From NCBI GenBank assembly GCA_023391815.1, contig JAEWAF010000051.1, positions 1 to 39,897 on the forward strand: DNA of 39,897 bases, given 5' to 3'. Below are positions 17,190-24,535 of this stretch, in pieces. Made by a program: the position numbers and the translations under genes. The number at the start of each line of letters is the position of its first letter. The stretch's first letter is position 1. The notes beneath the pieces are model-generated. The model searched no databases and was not told the origin of the DNA. It saw only the letters and a program-made list of their open reading frames with translations. Source of the stretch: Pseudomonadota bacterium (GTDB taxonomy: Bacteria > Pseudomonadota > Gammaproteobacteria > Steroidobacterales > Steroidobacteraceae).

Positions 17190-18203
17190 ATGACTTCCAC
17201 CCCTGCCTCGTTCAATCCCGACGTGACGCAACGAACGGCGGCGGCCAATATCGCCGCGCTGGCGCCACGCATCGCGGTGTTGATCCCTTGTTACAACGAG
17301 GCCGAGGCGATCGAAGGCGTCGTGCGTGATTTCGCCGCCGCACTGCCGACCGCGACCATTTACGTTTACGACAACAACTCCAAAGACGACACCAAGGCTC
17401 GCGCGGCGCGCGCGGGCGCCATCGTTCGCACCGAAACCTTCCAGGGCAAAGGCAACGTCGTGCGACGCATGTTCGCGGACATCGAGGCAGAAGCTTATGT
17501 GCTCGTCGACGGCGACGGCACTTACGACGCCGCGAGCGCGGCCGTGATGGTCGATACCTTGCTCGCCAATTCGCTCGACATGGTCAACGGGGCACGCGTG
17601 CCGGTATCGACCATGGCGTTCCGACCCGGCCACGTCTTCGGCAACAAGCTGCTGACCGGCACCGTCGCGGCCATCTTCGGCAATCGCATCAAGGACATGT
17701 TGTCGGGCTACCGGGTGTTCTCGCGTCGCTTCGTCAAATCCTTCCCGGCGCTCGCGAGCGGGTTCGAAACGGAAACCGAGCTCACGGTGCATGCGCTGGA
17801 ATTGCGATTGCCGCTCGCGGAGATTCAGACGCCCTACCGCGATCGTCCGCCCGGATCGAAGAGCAAGCTCAATACGTTTCGCGACGGCTTCAGAATTCTG
17901 CGCACGATCGTCTATCTGGTGAAGGAAGAACGGCCGATGCAGTTCTTCTCGCTTGTCGGGCTGGCGTTGTTCGTGGCCTCGCTGCTGCTCGGCTGGCCGG
18001 TGGTGGCGACTTACATCGAGACCGGATTGGTCCCGCGATTGCCGACTGCGGTGTTGGCGGTGGGCACGATGATTCTGGCGGCGGTGAGTTTCGTCGCCGG
18101 TTTGATCCTGGATACGGTCACGCTCAGCCGGCGCGAGATCAAGCGGCTGCACTATCTGGGATTGCAGGGCCCGACGTTTCGAGAGCGGCGTCGATCCTCA
18201 TGA
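17190..18203 (+). CDS. GtrB/DPM1-like family 2 glycosyltransferase
   Basis: Probably transfers a sugar from a nucleotide donor to undecaprenyl phosphate on the cytoplasmic face. The GT-A fold spans about 25-250, with the donor-site start LIPCYNEAEAIEG, a metal-binding VDGDGTYD and the SGYRVFSRRF segment of the DPM1/GtrB class. Two membrane helices (about 252-275 and 288-312) anchor the C terminus, as in GtrB. Length is 337 residues. It starts 15 bases after pilR and overlaps gtrA by 4 bases (ATGA), so it is probably in one operon with it. Sugar identity cannot be deduced. Confidence 0.88.
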   Translation: MTSTPASFNPDVTQRTAAANIAALAPRIAVLIPCYNEAEAIEGVVRDFAAALPTATIYVYDNNSKDDTKARAARAGAIVRTETFQGKGNVVRRMFADIEAEAYVLVDGDGTYDAASAAVMVDTLLANSLDMVNGARVPVSTMAFRPGHVFGNKLLTGTVAAIFGNRIKDMLSGYRVFSRRFVKSFPALASGFETETELTVHALELRLPLAEIQTPYRDRPPGSKSKLNTFRDGFRILRTIVYLVKEERPMQFFSLVGLALFVASLLLGWPVVATYIETGLVPRLPTAVLAVGTMILAAVSFVAGLILDTVTLSRREIKRLHYLGLQGPTFRERRRSS

Positions 18204-18655
18204 ACGACAGCAGCAGCGCTGCGTTGTCGCCCACACCGGCACGCCGAACGCTTCGCGAAGTACTCAGCTTTCTGGCTGTAGGCGGGATCGGATTCGTCGT
18301 CGAAGCCGCCATCCTCACCTCTCTCACGCTCCATGCCGGGTGGTCGCCTTGGCAGGCACGCATCCCCTCGTTTCTCACGGCAGTGCTCATTACCTGGGCG
18401 TTGAACCGCCGCCACACCTTCCCCGATCGCGGCTTGCAACGACGCTCCACCGAAGCGTTCTTGTACACAGCGATTCAAGGTGGCGGCGCAGTCATCAACC
18501 TGGGCATTTTCGGCGCTTGCCTGCTTCTGGCGCCGGATCTCGCCAAGCTACCCGTGATTCCGCTCGCCATCGGTGCCATCGGCGGCTTCGCGTTCAACTA
18601 CGCGTTGAGCAGCAAATGGCTGTACTCGCGCCTGCGTCCCGGCCACGGTGGATAA
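18200..18655 (+). CDS. GtrA-family flippase-like membrane protein
   Basis: Small protein of 151 residues with four predicted membrane helices and the GtrA signatures (LSFLAVGGIGFVVEAAI near the N terminus, TWALNRRHTF in the middle loop, FNYALSSKWLY at the end). GtrA proteins are thought to flip polyprenyl-phosphate-sugar across the inner membrane in serotype-conversion and teichoic or arabinogalactan systems. Its start overlaps the stop of the GtrB-like gene, the normal order for a functional pair. Together they would supply a lipid-linked monosaccharide to the periplasmic side. Confidence 0.9.
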   Translation: MNDSSSAALSPTPARRTLREVLSFLAVGGIGFVVEAAILTSLTLHAGWSPWQARIPSFLTAVLITWALNRRHTFPDRGLQRRSTEAFLYTAIQGGGAVINLGIFGACLLLAPDLAKLPVIPLAIGAIGGFAFNYALSSKWLYSRLRPGHGG

Positions 18656-18660
18656 GGAAC

Positions 18661-19350
18661 ATGCAACAAGAAGCGTACACCGGGGTCGACAATCTCGAAG
18701 TGATGCAGGAAGCGGTGAACTACAACCGTTACCTGCTGGACACGGTCCGTAAGTACGCGCCTCCGCAAGGCAACGTGCTGGATTTCGGCGCAGGTGGTGG
18801 CCAGTTCGCCGCACCGCTCAGCGCCAGCGGCATGGACATCACTGCTCTCGAACCCGATCAGTTGTTACAGCAGCGGCTGCGTGCACAGGGCTTGCGCGTG
18901 GTGGGCTCGACCCAGGAACTACCGGACGCATCGTTCAACTACATCTATACGTTGAACGTACTGGAGCACATCGACGACGACGAGGCCGCGCTACGCGCTT
19001 TGCACTCGAAGCTGACCGCTAATGGGAAGCTGCTGATCTACGTGCCGGCGTTTCCGGTGCTCTATACGAGCATGGATGCGAAGGTGGGACACGTCCGTCG
19101 TTATACGCGCGAGACGTTGATGGCTCGCGTGATGGCCGCGGGCTTTCGCGTCAATCGCGTCGGCTACGCCGATTCGATCGGCTTTTTCGCGACGCTCGTG
19201 TTCAAGCTCAGCGGCAACAAGGATGGCAACGTGAGCATGGGCGCGCTGAAACTGTACGACCGCGCCGTGTTTCCATTGAGCCGGGCGTTGGATCTGGTCG
19301 CACGGCGTTGGTTTGGCAAGAACCTGCTGCTCGTCGCTAGCAAGCAGTAG
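18661..19350 (+). CDS. Class I SAM-dependent methyltransferase
   Basis: Cytoplasmic protein of 229 residues with a Rossmann methyltransferase fold: motif I VLDFGAGGGQFAAPL (39-53), acidic end of strand 2 (ITALEPD), and the YTLNVLEHIDDDEAAL post-motif typical of the Methyltransf_11/12 families. I chose the ATG at 18661, with aagga about 6 bases upstream and 5 bases after the gtrA stop; the frame is open far upstream but there it shadows gtrA. By context it may methylate a sugar or lipid-linked glycan made by the two preceding genes; the substrate is not shown by sequence. Confidence 0.87.
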   Translation: MQQEAYTGVDNLEVMQEAVNYNRYLLDTVRKYAPPQGNVLDFGAGGGQFAAPLSASGMDITALEPDQLLQQRLRAQGLRVVGSTQELPDASFNYIYTLNVLEHIDDDEAALRALHSKLTANGKLLIYVPAFPVLYTSMDAKVGHVRRYTRETLMARVMAAGFRVNRVGYADSIGFFATLVFKLSGNKDGNVSMGALKLYDRAVFPLSRALDLVARRWFGKNLLLVASKQ

Positions 19351-19365
19351 CGCGGGCGCTCCCGT

Positions 19366-20919
19366 TTAGCTGTCGGCTCGCGCAGCCGTGCTCGGCACGG
19401 GCTCTCCTTTCCGAAGTTTCTGTCTTACGACACGCGCCAAAGCCGTGGCCGCAGTCGCCGTCAGCACGAAGAACAGTGGCTCGATGTTGAATCGGTAACG
19501 ATAGTTCTCGGCGAGCTCGAAAGCCGTGCCCACCGCGTAGAGATAAAGCGCAGTCACCACGATAAAACCGATCACAATGGCACGCGGGCGCCTCAACGGA
19601 TCCTTGCTCAACAAGCCTTGCCTCGCCTGAAAGTATCCATAGCCGAGCACCAGCACCCACAAGGCAATCAACGGCAGCGAAGTGTTCACTTCGAGGAAGG
19701 ACTGCTTGTTGAAGCCGAAATGCGGCTGCTCGATATACATGGGCGTCGCAGGCACCCCATACAGCAGAGGATTGAATATCTGCTCCATCGGCCTCACCGC
19801 CGCCCGATTTGCCGCGTTGAAGTACACGTTCATGTTCGACGGCGAGAAGAACAACTGATTGGAAATGGCCAGTCCGACCACGTACGAAAATGGATACGTG
19901 CGGATGACCGTCACAGCATCGTGCGTGTAGTAGCGATTGATGGCGACGATGTGCTGATTGTTGAAATTGTAGACACCGCTGGATTTTCGCACTTGATCCA
20001 GGACCGGCACGCCGGTGGGCGGCAGCTGCTCCGAATCGAACAAGCGATCCATCTGCTGGTAGCGGGAAACCAGCGCGAACGGCGTCAGCCGCCCGTCCGA
20101 CACCAGCGGCTGTAACTCATCCCGGGTCGCGACCAGGGTGGAAATATTCGACAGGCCCAAGCCCATCCACGTGCTGCCGGAGAAGGCACCGAAGTAGTAA
20201 TAGTTCTTGCCGTACCACAGCGCCACGACCAGTACCGGCAATACCGCCGCCATCAGCACTTGTCGGCGTCGTTCCCACATGCAGATCGTGAGCAGCGCCG
20301 CGATCAAGATCATCCACGCCAGGTGGAACAGGCTGCGCATCAGCAGCAGCGTAGCCAGTACGGCAAAGAACAGGACGGCCCACTTCGTGTGCCGACTTTG
20401 CACGTATTGGTATAGCGTCCATGCGGAGATCGTCAGCAGGGTCGCCGAAGGGAAGGTGTACATCAGCCAGTTTTCATAGAGCACGAACGAGGGGCTGAAC
20501 ACGAGCAGGCCCGTGGCGATCACGGCCGCGGCACGCGCAGAACTGAGTCGCAGCGTCAGTGCATAAACGACACCAGCGACCAGCAAGCCGAGCAGGTGAA
20601 ACACCGCGCTGAAGAACAGGCTGGCATGCTGGCCGAACACCTTGAGCCCGATGCCGGCGAGCAAGTTCAGTAGCGGCGGGTTAGCGTGGTAGTACCACAG
20701 AGACTCGATCAGCCGGTGCTTCAGCAGCTCCACGTCGATGAATTGCATGTAGGTGGGCAGCGTAGTTGCATCGAACGTCACGCCCATCCACGCGTACAGC
20801 GCCCGAGACACCCCGAACAGAGCGATGACCCAGCAGAGGTCGCGCCGGTCGAGGCCGAAGGTGGCGAAAACTCGAGTCGTCATAGGTGAGCGTCGCGGTC
20901 GCAGGAACAGCGGGCGCAT
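19366..20919 (-). CDS. GT39/ArnT-like membrane glycosyltransferase
   Basis: Multi-pass protein of 517 residues with about ten or more predicted helices and a GT-C look: a first periplasmic loop with conserved acidic residues (FDATTLPTYMQFIDVELL) followed by YYHANPPLLNLLAGIGLKVFG, resembling the HPPL segment of GT39/ArnT/PMT enzymes that use polyprenyl-phosphate sugars. The C-terminal part is periplasmic loop plus helices (AENYRYRFNIEPLFFVL). It faces the methyltransferase tail to tail and diverges from the STT3-like gene. The start is uncertain: the ATG at 20919 and another at 20883 (MTTRVFATFG) both lack a clear ribosome site. Acceptor unknown. Confidence 0.78.
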   Translation of the reverse strand: MRPLFLRPRRSPMTTRVFATFGLDRRDLCWVIALFGVSRALYAWMGVTFDATTLPTYMQFIDVELLKHRLIESLWYYHANPPLLNLLAGIGLKVFGQHASLFFSAVFHLLGLLVAGVVYALTLRLSSARAAAVIATGLLVFSPSFVLYENWLMYTFPSATLLTISAWTLYQYVQSRHTKWAVLFFAVLATLLLMRSLFHLAWMILIAALLTICMWERRRQVLMAAVLPVLVVALWYGKNYYYFGAFSGSTWMGLGLSNISTLVATRDELQPLVSDGRLTPFALVSRYQQMDRLFDSEQLPPTGVPVLDQVRKSSGVYNFNNQHIVAINRYYTHDAVTVIRTYPFSYVVGLAISNQLFFSPSNMNVYFNAANRAAVRPMEQIFNPLLYGVPATPMYIEQPHFGFNKQSFLEVNTSLPLIALWVLVLGYGYFQARQGLLSKDPLRRPRAIVIGFIVVTALYLYAVGTAFELAENYRYRFNIEPLFFVLTATAATALARVVRQKLRKGEPVPSTAARADS

Positions 20920-21023
20920 TTTAGCCGCGCAGTAAACATAACTATGAGAGCCAGCGCACTATCTGCGGCCCTGGTCCAAGGCTATTCTTCGCGCCGAACA
21001 GGGCGGCTGAAGGAACCAGCGTC

Positions 21024-22934
21024 GTGCCCACTCATCTTCCGCGGCCCAGGAAACTCTGTCGTATGCGCCTCCATCAACGCTTGACCCCGGTGCTTCTGTG
21101 GCTGGCGATCAGCTGTATTGCCGCCTTTTCCTGCGGCATCGGCAAGACATTCTCGCACATGGGGAACGAGTATTTTCCTTTCGGCGTCGACAGCTTCTAT
21201 CACGCTGTGCGCATTCTGGACGCGGTGCGCGACCCAGCGTCGTTTTCCGAGTTCGACGCCAAGATCCACGCCCCGGAAGGCAGCCTGCTGGTATGGCCCT
21301 GGGGCTACGACTATTTGATGGCCAAGTTGGTTCGCGGCTCGCTGGCCATCGGCCTGGGCTCCGACCCATTGATGACCCTGCTTTGGGTTCCGGTTGCGGC
21401 CGTCTTCGTCGGCGCCGGACTGCTGATGCTGGTTGCCCGCCGAGTCGGTCTTGGCAACTGGGGCATGGCGCTCGCCGGGCTGTGCATGGCCCTGAGCGCC
21501 AGCACGCAGTTGATGTACAACTTCGGTCAGATCGATCACCACTACGCCGAGCACATTTGCATTCTCGCCTCGCTCGCCGCGGGTCTATCGTGGTTCAAGT
21601 CGCCCAGCAATTCGTCAGGCATCGCCCTCGGGATCATGTTCGGCCTCGCGCTGGCGATTCACAACGCACTGTTCGTCATACAAGTGCCGTTCCTGGCCAC
21701 GGCGCTCGTTTTCTGGCTACAAGGAAAGCGGCCGACCTTGGGACCGACGGTTGCATTCGCCGCGTCGTTGCTGATCACGACCTTGGCGATTCTGCTGCCT
21801 TCGCAGCCCTTTCAGGAGGGCCGATTCGAGTTCTTTTACCTCTCCTGGTTCCATCTGTACGTGGTGGGCTGCACGGCTTCGGTCATGGTATTGCTAGCCT
21901 GGCTGCAGCCGACACGTCGGAATATCGGCGCAGTGGTTCTGATCGCAGCGCTGCTCGTTGCACCGTTGATCAACCAGATCGCTTATGCGCGTTCGTTCGT
22001 CAACGGCAGTCTGGGCATGTTGTCGGAAATTCTGGAGATGCGATCGCCGTTGCAGATGGTACGCGATGGTAGTTTCGAAGGTCTCACGCGCTTCTACTCC
22101 GCGCTGTTCTTCCTGACGCCGGTCACTTACGTGCTGTGTGCAATCAGAGCATGGCGCGAACGAACCAGTGCGCGATTACTGTTCTGGGTGTGGTGCCTCT
22201 TTGGCCTGCCGCTGATGATGATGCAGGTTCGCATGCATTACTTCGGCGCCTTCGCGCTGTCTCTGCCCTGGATCATCGTCGCACACGAGATTGGCGACAA
22301 GCGCCCCGAACTGCACAAGCGTTCCCTGCTCATAGCATCGCTGATCCTACTATTGGCTTACGCGCAGGTGATTCGTTATCAGCTCGTGGCTCCCTCGCCG
22401 CGCGCTGGCGACGCAGGATTCGCGCCGCTCTATCCAGTGTTCGAGCCGCTGCGTAAAGCCTGCGCGGCAGACCCGGGCGTGGTGCTCGCCGATACCAATG
22501 CCGGGCACTACATCAGATACTTCACCAATTGCTCGGTCATCGCGAACAATTTTCTGTTGACCAAGCAGCAGTTCGATAAGGCATACGAGGTCGATCGGCT
22601 GTTCTCCCTGCCCGCCGAGGAACTGCCGAAGCAGGCGCCCTATGTGAAGTACGTGCTCACGCGAGCCGGCGATATCGGGACCAAGTCGAACGGTGAGTTT
22701 CAGTACCGCTTCTTTGGCCGGAAAGCACCTGGACTTTCCCAGAAGCTGCTGCTCACGCCGCTCGATTCGATCCCACCGCACTACGAGCTGTTGTATCGAG
22801 TGACCATGACCAAGCAGCAGCCGAATACCGATCAGACCGTGGAGGTACCGTACGCCAGGCTTTACAAAGTCGTGCCGTCCGCGGGCGGCGACGCGTCGTC
22901 GCTGCCCACGTCGGCGAACAACGTCAGCGAATGA
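21024..22934 (+). CDS. STT3/AglB/PglB-like GT-C oligosaccharyltransferase candidate
   Basis: Multi-pass protein of 636 residues. The first periplasmic loop has GVDSFYHAVRI (D56), then APEGSLLVWPWGYDYLMAKL and the DHH motif of loop 2 (D171-H172-H173 in GQIDHHYAEH), as in archaeal AglB/STT3. In the soluble C-terminal part, DTNAGHYIRYFTNCSVIANNF (490 onward) aligns with the WWDYG-HYI-ANNF region of STT3, but WWDYG reads DTNAG. That motif recognises the sequon Ser/Thr in true OSTs, so acceptor recognition may differ. The start is GTG 21024 (aaggaa 8 bases upstream) or ATG 21063. It sits directly upstream of the pilins. Alternative: a GT-C transferring a sugar to lipid A or another polymer. Confidence 0.75.
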   Translation: MPTHLPRPRKLCRMRLHQRLTPVLLWLAISCIAAFSCGIGKTFSHMGNEYFPFGVDSFYHAVRILDAVRDPASFSEFDAKIHAPEGSLLVWPWGYDYLMAKLVRGSLAIGLGSDPLMTLLWVPVAAVFVGAGLLMLVARRVGLGNWGMALAGLCMALSASTQLMYNFGQIDHHYAEHICILASLAAGLSWFKSPSNSSGIALGIMFGLALAIHNALFVIQVPFLATALVFWLQGKRPTLGPTVAFAASLLITTLAILLPSQPFQEGRFEFFYLSWFHLYVVGCTASVMVLLAWLQPTRRNIGAVVLIAALLVAPLINQIAYARSFVNGSLGMLSEILEMRSPLQMVRDGSFEGLTRFYSALFFLTPVTYVLCAIRAWRERTSARLLFWVWCLFGLPLMMMQVRMHYFGAFALSLPWIIVAHEIGDKRPELHKRSLLIASLILLLAYAQVIRYQLVAPSPRAGDAGFAPLYPVFEPLRKACAADPGVVLADTNAGHYIRYFTNCSVIANNFLLTKQQFDKAYEVDRLFSLPAEELPKQAPYVKYVLTRAGDIGTKSNGEFQYRFFGRKAPGLSQKLLLTPLDSIPPHYELLYRVTMTKQQPNTDQTVEVPYARLYKVVPSAGGDASSLPTSANNVSE

Positions 22935-22955
22935 CGAGAATTGTCACTAGTTGAC
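22932..22955. promoter_or_regulatory. Possible PilR-type enhancer upstream of pilA
   Basis: TGAC (22932-22935), GTCA (22943-22946) and TGAC (22952-22955) form two overlapping inverted repeats about 100-120 bases upstream of the sigma-54 promoter. That is a normal distance for an enhancer. The resemblance to known PilR TGTC-type sites is loose. Confidence 0.3.
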
Positions 22956-23052
22956 CGGGCATGCTCAGGTACTGTTGCAGCAGGCTTGCCCAACCATGGC
23001 AAAAGGTCTCAAACGCTCTTGTGCCATAAGGACTTAGCAATGATGGCTGCGT

Positions 23053-23070
23053 TTGGCATGCGGCTTGCTT
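23053..23070 (+). promoter_or_regulatory. Sigma-54 promoter of pilA
   Basis: ttggcatgcggcttgctt has the invariant GG (23055-23056) and GC (23067-23068) of a -24/-12 promoter, with exactly 10 bases between them, close to the consensus TGGCACG-N4-TTGC. It lies 62 bases before the pilA start codon. PilR-dependent pilA genes in Pseudomonas and xanthomonads use the same type. Confidence 0.85.
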
Positions 23071-23131
23071 TGATACTCGCAGCCGGTGCTCGCCGCCGCT
23101 AAAAGTTCGTTATCTACCGAGGAGATTGCAA

Positions 23132-23656
23132 ATGTCGAAGGCCCAAAAGGGTTTCACCCTGATCGAATTGATGATCGTCGTGGCGATCATCGGCATCCTG
23201 GCGGCGATCGCGCTGCCGGCTTATCAGGACTACACCATCCGCTCGAAGGTCTCTGAAGGCGTGATCGGTGCGTCGTCGGCCAAGGCCACGGTCAGCGAAG
23301 CGTTTCAGACAGACAGCATGGCGGGCGTCAATGCCGCTGCGCTCGCCTGGAACAATACGTCTGCTACCACCACGAAGAGCAAGTACGTGCAAGAAGTGAA
23401 CATTATTGCGGAGACGGGTGTGGTCACGGTGACCTACCTGGCCACCACCGGCAACGGTCTGCCGACTGGCCTCAACGGCCGTGCGCTCACTTTCACTCCG
23501 TCGGTTAACGGCGCGAACCTCTCCGACACTGCGCAGGGTGCGATCGACTGGGCTTGCGCGTCTGAGACCAATGCGACGGCTACTGCGCGCGGGATCCCCT
23601 ACAACACGCCGGGATCCGCGCTGCCGGCCAAGTACGCTCCTTCGGAGTGCCGTTAA
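23132..23656 (+). CDS. pilA: Type IV major pilin, copy 1 (sequon-rich)
   Basis: Type IVa pilin precursor of 174 residues. The leader MSKAQKG is cut before F8, followed by the hydrophobic assembly helix FTLIELMIVVAIIGILAAIALPAYQDY with E12 (Glu5 of the mature pilin). The C-terminal disulfide loop is C142-C173. The ATG at 23132 has ggag 7 bases upstream. It holds four N-X-S/T sequons (N74, N75, N129, N147); E145-T-N147-A-T149, inside the disulfide loop, fits the extended D/E-X-N-X-S/T form recognised by bacterial PglB. Transcription is expected from the sigma-54 promoter upstream and to end largely at the hairpin downstream. The pilin is cut and methylated by PilD. Confidence 0.96.
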   Translation: MSKAQKGFTLIELMIVVAIIGILAAIALPAYQDYTIRSKVSEGVIGASSAKATVSEAFQTDSMAGVNAAALAWNNTSATTTKSKYVQEVNIIAETGVVTVTYLATTGNGLPTGLNGRALTFTPSVNGANLSDTAQGAIDWACASETNATATARGIPYNTPGSALPAKYAPSECR

Positions 23657-23691
23657 TCGGCTAAGCTCTCTTGAGCCGCTGAACGGAATGC

Positions 23692-23720
23692 AAGGGGCGC
23701 TTCGGCGCCCCTTCTTTTTC
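23692..23720 (+). terminator. Rho-independent terminator between the two pilins
   Basis: A perfect 9-bp stem aaggggcgc / gcgcccctt with a ttcg tetraloop (23692-23713) is followed by tctttttc. It is a strong terminator after pilA copy 1 and would limit read-through into copy 2. Confidence 0.88.
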
Positions 23721-23758
23721 GGGGCCAAGAACCAAACCAAGCAAAAGGAACAGCCGCC

Positions 23759-24274
23759 ATGTCGAAAAGCATCCAGACGGGTTTCACCCTGATCGAGTTG
23801 ATGATCGTCGTGGCCATCATTGGCATTCTGGCGGCGATTGCATTGCCCGCCTACCAGGACTACACCATCCGCTCGAAGATCACCGAGGGCCTGCTCGGCG
23901 CCTCGGCCGCGAAGGCGGAAGTGAGCGAAGCTTTCGATACCTCCAGCGTCCAGGGCGTCAATGCGATCTCCATTGCTTGGAACATGGCCACCACGGTGTC
24001 GAAGTACGTCTACAACGTGCGGATCGGCGCTGATGGAGTGATCACGGTCACCTATCGTGCGACTGCTCAGAATGGCCTCCCCACGGGGCTCGATACCCAC
24101 ACCATCGTGTTCACACCGTCAGTGCAGAACGCGCCCCTCGCGCCAAACTCGGCGGGCTCCGTCGACTGGTCTTGCGCTTCGGAGACGAGCAACACTGCGG
24201 CCGCTCGCAACCTGCCGGTCTCGGCCACCCCCGGCACGATGCCTGCCAAATACGCGCCGTCGGAGTGCCGTTAG
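23759..24274 (+). CDS. pilA: Type IV pilin, copy 2 (sequon-free)
   Basis: Second pilin precursor, 171 residues. The leader MSKSIQTG is cut before F9, with E13 as Glu5 of the mature form. It is nearly identical to copy 1 over the N-terminal helix and at the end (LPAKYAPSECR), with disulfide loop C139-C170, but diverges in the middle. It has no N-X-S/T sequon; at the place of the copy 1 ETNAT it reads ETSNTA. aagga lies about 9 bases before the ATG. No sigma-54 promoter of its own was found, so expression depends on read-through past the terminator or an unrecognised promoter. It could be a minor or phase-specific pilin, or a recent duplicate. Confidence 0.95.
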   Translation: MSKSIQTGFTLIELMIVVAIIGILAAIALPAYQDYTIRSKITEGLLGASAAKAEVSEAFDTSSVQGVNAISIAWNMATTVSKYVYNVRIGADGVITVTYRATAQNGLPTGLDTHTIVFTPSVQNAPLAPNSAGSVDWSCASETSNTAAARNLPVSATPGTMPAKYAPSECR

Positions 24275-24427
24275 TCGCTGTCGTTAAGGTAATCCCTGAC
24301 CCTGGAATCCGCACATGGGGTTCGAGCTTTTGCCAAGAGTATCGGGGACTTACCTGTCCTGAGGCGAACCTTTGCGGTATCGTTCGCAGCGCCGCCGATC
24401 AGTCCTTGGACGCGGGCCAGCGCCGCC

Positions 24428-24443
24428 TGTGAGATATGTCACG
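24428..24443 (+). promoter_or_regulatory. CRP/Vfr/Clp-like site upstream of pilB
   Basis: TGTGA-gatatg-TCACG matches the CRP-family consensus TGTGA-N6-TCACA with one mismatch, about 93 bases before the pilB ATG. A lone TGTGA half-site follows at 24461, and TTGACA at 24483-24488 could be a -35 box, but no good -10 follows it. CRP homologues (Vfr, Clp) control pilus genes in Pseudomonas and Xanthomonas. The rest of 24275-24535 shows nothing else. Confidence 0.45.
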
Positions 24444-24535
24444 CAGCACACGCCCATCAATGTGAGACGATCCGACGCTGATTTGACAATGCCCGGCATG
24501 GTGCGCGGGCCCTTACCCATCGACTTGTGAACGCA

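Noticed and set aside
16959..18152. Open frame of 397 codons opposite pilR and the GT2 gene
   Set aside because: Spans two well-supported genes on the other strand and is Arg/His/Asp-rich with no fold signature.
23114..24100. Open frame of 328 codons opposite the two pilins
   Set aside because: It contains a repeated stretch only because the two pilin genes are duplicates; shadow.
24315..24340. Possible second sigma-54 promoter upstream of pilB
   Set aside because: The GG and GC elements are 11 bases apart instead of 10, and the rest of the match is poor.
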